64,000 nt of DNA from Ehretia macrophylla (lineage: Eukaryota; Streptophyta; Magnoliopsida; Boraginales; Ehretiaceae). The stretch covers positions 37,045,735 to 37,109,734 of the forward strand of contig CM075781.1 of the NCBI GenBank assembly GCA_037974665.1, written 5' to 3'. Positions within the stretch are counted from its first letter, which is position 1; each line of letters starts with the position of its first letter. Positions 59,363 to 64,000 of the stretch are shown one piece after another. Below the pieces are notes generated by a model that saw only the letters and a program-made list of their open reading frames with translations, did not search any database and was not told the origin of the DNA. Made by a program: the position numbers and the translations under genes.

Positions 59363-59493
59363 TTCGGTCACAGTGAAAGTAATCTAGTCAGAATCATCAA
59401 CATCATGTCAAGACAAAAGATCTTTCGGCCATAGTAAAAGCCAGACAAGATCATCGCGTCAAGACAAAACAAGATTCGGCCACAATAAAAGCC
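59363..59493 (+). promoter_or_regulatory. Three promoter-proximal direct repeats
   Basis: ttcggtcacagtgaaag (59363), ttcggccatagtaaaagcc (59424) and ttcggccacaataaaagcc (59475) are spaced about 61 and 51 bp, each next to a caagacaa word. They lie 110-240 bp upstream of the TATA box. An inverse copy is at about 61263-61281. The arrangement suggests an upstream enhancer. Confidence 0.55.
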
Positions 59494-59601
59494 GACACAC
59501 TTTTCATGAATAGTAAAATCACTTTTTACTGTTCACTTTAGGAAAAGTTACTTTTGACTTTTTCTTTTTGCATTTCACTATTGTAATCACATATTCGCAT
59601 C

Positions 59602-59612
59602 CTATATCAAGG
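59602..59612 (+). promoter_or_regulatory. Caulimovirid promoter TATA box
   Basis: ctatatcaagg resembles the TATA element of caulimovirid full-length RNA promoters. The same promoter is present inverted at 61148-61158. The likely RNA start is about 30 bp downstream. Confidence 0.55.
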
Positions 59613-59740
59613 CAGAGTCTGCCTCAAAACATAGGATTTGGAATTTTCTCCCCCCTCTTTAGAGATTTAGAAGATCCTATTCAGGTTCAGGATTTTCTTT
59701 CTCTCCTATTTTTCATTTTATATCCAGATCACTTATAGAT

Positions 59741-59776
59741 AGTACTTCGGTACTTATTTTTTTTGTACTTCGGTAC
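59741..59776 (+). promoter_or_regulatory. Tandem UUCG hairpins in the viral leader
   Basis: agtacTTCGgtact (59741-59754) and gtacTTCGgtac (59765-59776) can each form a stem closed by a UUCG tetraloop, separated by a T-run. The pair recurs at 60774-60808 (+) and inverted at about 60980-61020, and in decayed form at 61388-61400. Confidence 0.7.
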
Positions 59777-59939
59777 CTCACAGTGTAACACTTCTAGTTC
59801 ATTAATAGCAAGTAAGAGACTTTCATCTCCTTTTATCTCCATCTTAATTGCGTTTCATATTTGTTTAATCTCTGTGCTTTTCCATATTATTTCCTTTTTG
59901 ATTATGTCTGTTCTTATCTGTATGTACCTGGGTTGTTTC

Positions 59940-59951
59940 TGGTGTCAAAGC
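59940..59951 (+). other. Degenerate tRNA-Met primer-binding site
   Basis: tggtgtcaaagc differs at two positions from the site at 61565-61576, in the same context (gggttgtttc before, cagagca after). Marks the origin of a viral genome copy. Confidence 0.65.
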
Positions 59952-60154
59952 CAGAGCAATTATTAGGTTGGTCTTAGCAACATATCTTTATCTACAACTT
60001 ACCTTTATCTACCGCATAAGTCGTCTCTACAGTTTGGGAGTAGTAAGACATGAAGGAGGGCAGTTGGCTCTAGGTTTCCCTTGTTGGCATTGTAGATTCG
60101 AAGATAGTAAGTAGATTCGAAGATTGTAAGTTTAAGACTAATCTAGTAGTTTTT

Positions 60155-60766
60155 ATGGAATTTAATAGCAGTTCCGTTTCAGGAAATACAAATAATAATT
60201 CTATAGTTAAAACAGAACAATCATGGTCAGCATAAGAGTCATCCAATTGAAAACCTTCTAAAATAAAGATAGGGGAGATTTACCAGAAAGGTCTTATCGA
60301 CCTAAAATCTCTACTTACTATTAGATGTAAGGAAGAAGTAGTACCATTGACTAGTGACCAACAGTCAATTCAATTATTTTCCTAGAAATCATTAGAGAAA
60401 GCCAAAAGATATAGCTATAGATTTCTTCACATAGGTCATGTGCAAGTTGCACTTAAGCCTCTTATCAGAGAAGGTCTAGATACCAGTATATATATAGCCC
60501 TTAGAGATTGTAAATTACTTAGATACAACGACTCATTATTAGGATTAGTAGAAACTAGTCTTTGTAATGGTCCAGTTTTCTTTGATTGTTTTCCAAATTA
60601 TACCATATCACTTACATGTCCTCATATCATGAAAGTGCTTACATTAGATATTAAGAAGCATAACTATTATGTTGATTGTGGTACACATGCATATGAAGTT
60701 ATTTATCGTCTTAATTATAAATTGATGTATACGGGATTAAATCTCAGATCTGTATCCAGATCACTC
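60155..60766 (+). pseudogene. Caulimovirid movement protein, truncated copy
   Basis: Parallel to 61780-62385 of the longer copy. ATG at 60155 is followed by an in-frame stop near 60233; the part from 60440 is open and carries the 30K-type core (ALRDCKLLRYNDSLLG, then NGPVFFDCFPNY). At about 60757-60766 it switches within tatccaga from the movement-protein sequence into the promoter/leader sequence (as at 59721), so the C-terminus is replaced. Confidence 0.8.
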
Positions 60767-60826
60767 ACAGATAGTACTTCGGTACTTATTTTTTTTGTAC
60801 TTCGGTACCTCACAGTGTAACACTTC
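60767..60826 (+). other. Leader fragment with UUCG hairpins fused to the movement-protein copy
   Basis: Matches 59727-59795 closely (acagatagtacttcggtact, then cctcacagtgtaacactt). Ends at an orientation switch. Confidence 0.75.
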
Positions 60827-61320
60827 CACAACCCTGGTACATACAGATAAAAATAGACATAATCAAAGAGGAAATAATATGGAAAAGCACAGAGATTAAA
60901 CAAATATGAAATACAATTAAGATGGAGATAAAAGGAGAAGTCTCTTATTTGCTATTGATGAACTGGAAGTGTTACACTGTGAGGTACCGAAGTACAAAAA
61001 AAATAAGTACTAAAGTACTATCTGTGAGTGATCTGGATATAAAATGAAAAATGGGAGAGAAAGAAAATCTGGATCTTGAATAGGATTTTCTAAATCTCTA
61101 AAGAGGGGGGAGAAAATTCCAGATCCTATGTTCTGAGGCAGACTCTACCTTGATATAGGATGCGAAAATGTGATTACAATAGTGAAATGTAAAAATAAAA
61201 AGTCAAAAGTAACTTTTCCTAAAGTGAACAGTAAAAAGTGATTTTACTATTCATGAAAAGTGTGTCGGCTTTTACTGTGGCCGAATCTTGTTTTGTCTTG
61301 ACGCGATGATCTTTCTTTTC
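60827..61320 (-). other. Inverted caulimovirid promoter and leader
   Basis: On the minus strand it reads, in order, enhancer-like repeat (about 61281), TATA box (61158-61148), purine-rich region, hairpin pair (about 61020) and leader to tgtacc near 60835, matching 59450-59925. With the plus-strand leader at 60767-60826 it forms an inverted repeat. Confidence 0.75.
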
Positions 61321-61564
61321 GGATCCTGAATAGGATCTTTTAAATCTCTAAAGAGATGGGAGAAAATTCCAGATCCTCTCACAGACTGTACTTTGGTACT
61401 TATCTTTTGTACATCACTTCCAGTTCATCAATAGTAAGTAAGAGACTTTCATCTCCATTTATCTATCATTTTATTTGTCTTTTCAATTATTAATCTCTGT
61501 GCTTTTTCATATTATTTCTATTTTGATTATGTCTATTTTTATCTGTATGTACCTGGGTTGTTTC
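61321..61564 (+). other. Caulimovirid leader before the ORF1 copy
   Basis: 61321-61380 repeats the promoter-downstream phrase (cctgaataggatc-ttaaatctctaaagag) and from about 61378 the leader runs to the primer site, parallel to 59750-59939. The hairpins are decayed here (tgtactttggtactt). Confidence 0.6.
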
Positions 61565-61576
61565 TGGTATCAGAGC
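61565..61576 (+). other. tRNA-Met primer-binding site
   Basis: tggtatcagagc is the classical site complementary to the 3' end of initiator tRNA-Met, used by all caulimovirids to prime reverse transcription. It defines position 1 of this viral genome copy. Confidence 0.85.
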
Positions 61577-61779
61577 CAGAGCAACTATTAGGTTGGTCTT
61601 AGTAATATACTTTTATCTACAACTTACATTTATCTACCGTATAAGACATGTCTAGGGTTTGGGGGTAGTAAGACCCGAAGAAGGGCAGTTGGCTCCAGGT
61701 TTCCCTTGTTGGCACTGTAGATTCGAAGATAGTAAGTAGATTCGAAGATTGTAAGTTTAAGACTAATCCAGTAGTTGTT

Positions 61780-64000
61780 ATGGCATCTAGTAGCAGTTCC
61801 GTTTCAGGAAATATAGATAATATTACCATAGTGAAAACAGAAAAATCATGGTCAGCACATGAGTTATCTAATTGGAAACCTCCTAAAATGAAGATAGCGG
61901 AGATTTACCCGAAAAGTCTTATCGACCTAAAATCTCTACTTACTATTAGATGTAAGGAAAAAGTAGTACCATTGACTAGTGACCAACAGTCAATTCAGTT
62001 ATTTTCCCAGAAATCATTAGAGAAAACCAAAAGAAATGGCTATAGATTTCTTCACATAGGTTATGTGCAAGTCGCACTTAAGCCTCTTATAAGAGAAGGT
62101 CTAGATACCAGTATATATCTAGCCCTTAGAGATTGTAGATTACTTAGATACAACGATTCATTATTAGGATTAGTAGAAACTAGTCTTTGTAATGGTCCAA
62201 TTTTCTTTGATTGTTTTCCAGATTATACCATATCACTTACATGTCCTCATATCATGAAAGTGCTTACATTATATATTAAGACACATAACTATTATGTTGA
62301 TTGTGGTACACATGCATATGGAGTTATTTACCGTCTTAATTATAAATTGATGAATACGAGATTAAATCCCAGATCTGTATCCAGAACTAGGAGAAAATGG
62401 GAAACTCTTTTATGGAATATGGATAGAAACATATCAATAGTTAACATATCCAGAACTATTAAGTGGAACGAAGTTTTACTTCCAGAACAGTAGAATATTG
62501 AGAATGCCACCAAACCAGTTGTTCAGGACCGGAATGTTCAGAACTCTAGAATTGAACAGATCGTCCGATATGAGGATGGTACTGTTTCAGTTAAAATAGA
62601 TAGAGGAAATAGGGAACCATCTCTATCTCGTTCAGTTTCCAGCATCTCTAGGATCAGTATTTCTGACCCTATTCCAGGCTTTGTTGATTTGTCGTGAACA
62701 AGCAGAACCCAGAGAACTCAGACTCAATCTGTTCCTTTTGGAATCAGAATTGAAGAGCAGACTGCTCGCCCATTCTATCCAGAATTTGAACCAACTGATA
62801 CAACGTCAGTTGACTTCAACCCTACAGCTTCTGATTTTGGCATCAATATGCTGTAAGAGGTTTTTGAAAGGGATGTCAAGGCGTTGAAAGAAGAATTTCT
62901 TTCATAAGAAAATCAAACAATTAGAGACTGGTATATAAAATCTCATACCAGCGAACAGATTGCCAGACTTAATATACCATTCTTTCTTTGGTTTAAACAC
63001 AGAGATAAACTAATGAATATCAATGTTCTTACTGTAAGAACAAGAAAATGGAATTTACCCAATTCCATACAAGTAATTGAATCAGGGCACCCTCCGTTTC
63101 AAGTAACCCAAATTCCCAACTCAGAGGGAACCATAAGACTGAAACCAATTATCATTTCAGAATAACCAGAAATAAAAGACTTAGTTCAACAAAATAATTG
63201 GACCAATCTTTCAGTTGTTATCTTACAGAAAGAAGTCCAGAATATCGAAGATATTCTTGAAAAACAGATCTCGGTCTCCATAACCACAGAAAAACATAAG
63301 GAATCAATCCAGAAGTCAATTGAGAAACAGACCCCTGTTCCATTGACAAAATCATTTGATTCTCTTAGACTAACCAGTACCAAGGTAAAACCAAAATCTC
63401 CAACGAGAACTTTACCTTTTAAAATAACCAGTTTTATTCCAAACTTGGAATCCACAGTATAAAAGAATACTAGGCTTCTTCAGGAACTGATCTCTAGAAC
63501 TAAGAAATCAGAACCCTCATCAAGCCAACCAGCTCTTCAAGTTCTAAAACAGTCAGATAGTAATTCTGATTGTTAATCATCATCTTCCCAGAACTCGAAG
63601 GTTCACATTAATAGAATTTCTTTCCCAGGTACAAAGAATTTCTATCCCAGACCTTCACCTCCAAATCTTCAATTCGAAGAATCCCATTCTCAGAGAGCCT
63701 ATTCTGGATCGCAAGTCTATGAATAGAACATCGATGGGATGACAGAATATCATATTCTTAACATGACCAAACAAATTATCATTGTTGATAACATATATAA
63801 GCAAGCTATCTCAGAACGAGCAGCTACCATAAATATCATTCTTGGCTTCAATGGTCAACTTAAAGGATGGTGGGATGGTCACCTTAATGAGGCCACCAAA
63901 AAAAACATTCTTAACATAGTGAAAACCAATGAGAATTGTGAACCCATTCTTATCTAGCAAGGTCAGATAGAGTCTTGTGCTCTATCAGCCTTAGTTTACG
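61780..64000 (+). pseudogene. Caulimovirid ORF1: movement protein, linker and start of coat protein; runs off window
   Basis: The ATG at 61780 is 203 bp after the primer site. Residues 1-237 are open and contain the 30K-superfamily movement protein core (KPLIREGLDTSIYLALRD, then NGPIFFDCFPDY). In the same frame stops follow at 62491-62493, 62695-62697, near 62854 and 62905, and further ones at about 63163, 63460, 63573, 63724 and 63955. The linker (62494-63730) is Ser/Thr/Glu-rich. From about 63740 the coat-protein domain begins, with the motif GQLKGWWDGHL. Movement protein carries the virus through plasmodesmata; this copy cannot make a full polyprotein. Confidence 0.85.

Larger units (their letters stand above)
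56090..64000. mobile_element. Endogenous caulimovirid (pararetrovirus) locus, rearranged, continues past window
   Basis: Fragments of a circular pararetrovirus genome in both orientations: zinc knuckle of the coat protein (+), MP-CP linker (-), RNase H end (+), second ORF (+), intergenic region and promoter (+), truncated movement protein (+), inverted promoter/leader (-), leader, tRNA-Met primer site and ORF1 start (+). The gene order MP-CP-(PR)-RT-RNase H in one ORF followed by a second ORF resembles the genus Florendovirus, known only as endogenous copies in flowering plants; exact genus needs phylogeny. All ORFs contain stops, as expected of an old insertion. Confidence 0.85.

Overview
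The window is eukaryotic nuclear DNA from a flowering plant, almost certainly a eudicot; the species cannot be named from it. The reasons are a three-exon R2R3-MYB gene with plant splice sites, plant-specific transposon lineages (Tat and Athila Ty3/gypsy, copia, En/Spm CACTA, MULE-type MITEs, a tRNA-related SINE) and an endogenous caulimovirid. Apart from the Tat element, which is clearly more GC-rich, the sequence is AT-rich. It is an accessory, transposon-dominated region: the only intact-looking host gene is the MYB at 54031-55268.

Layout. (1) 1-9492: a Tat-lineage Ty3/gypsy element, 5' LTR cut by the window edge, with decayed gag, protease, RT-RNase H, extra aRNase H and integrase, plus a spliced antisense gene before the 3' LTR. 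(2) 9889 to about 47490: a tandem duplication of one host segment, unit 1 from 9889 to 29165 and unit 2 from about 29160 to 47490, joined inside a MITE terminal repeat. Unit 1 was invaded by a minus-strand copia-type solo LTR (12115-27238), itself invaded by an Athila complex (13197-26856, flanked by TCAAG) that now holds five LTR segments in both orientations. Unit 2 was invaded by a small TIR element (29982-44713), into which a 13.5-kb CACTA element (30456-43956, flanked by TGC) was inserted. (3) 47500-53600: a LINE-free stretch with a 2.9-kb solo LTR (48304-51224), a third partial copy of the duplicated host segment, and a long-TIR MULE-like MITE with a perfect 9-bp duplication. (4) 54031-55268: the MYB gene. 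(5) 56090-64000: a rearranged endogenous pararetrovirus locus with pieces in both orientations: zinc knuckle, MP-CP linker, RNase H end, second ORF, promoter and leader copies, a truncated movement-protein copy and the first 2.2 kb of a second ORF1 copy running off the window.

How the parts relate. Every mobile element read here carries stops, frameshifts or deletions, so none looks autonomous. Structural signatures (target-site duplications, primer-binding sites, polypurine tracts, terminal repeats) are often clear and allow the insertions to be ordered: MITE, then tandem duplication, then separate nested insertions in each copy. The MYB lies next to the third copy of the duplicated block, so the block may be old flanking DNA of a MYB locus. 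The most unusual items are the caulimovirid locus with tandem UUCG-type hairpins in its leader, the inverted Athila nest, the CACTA minus-strand gene with internal coiled-coil repeats, and the Tat antisense gene whose three exons can still be delimited.
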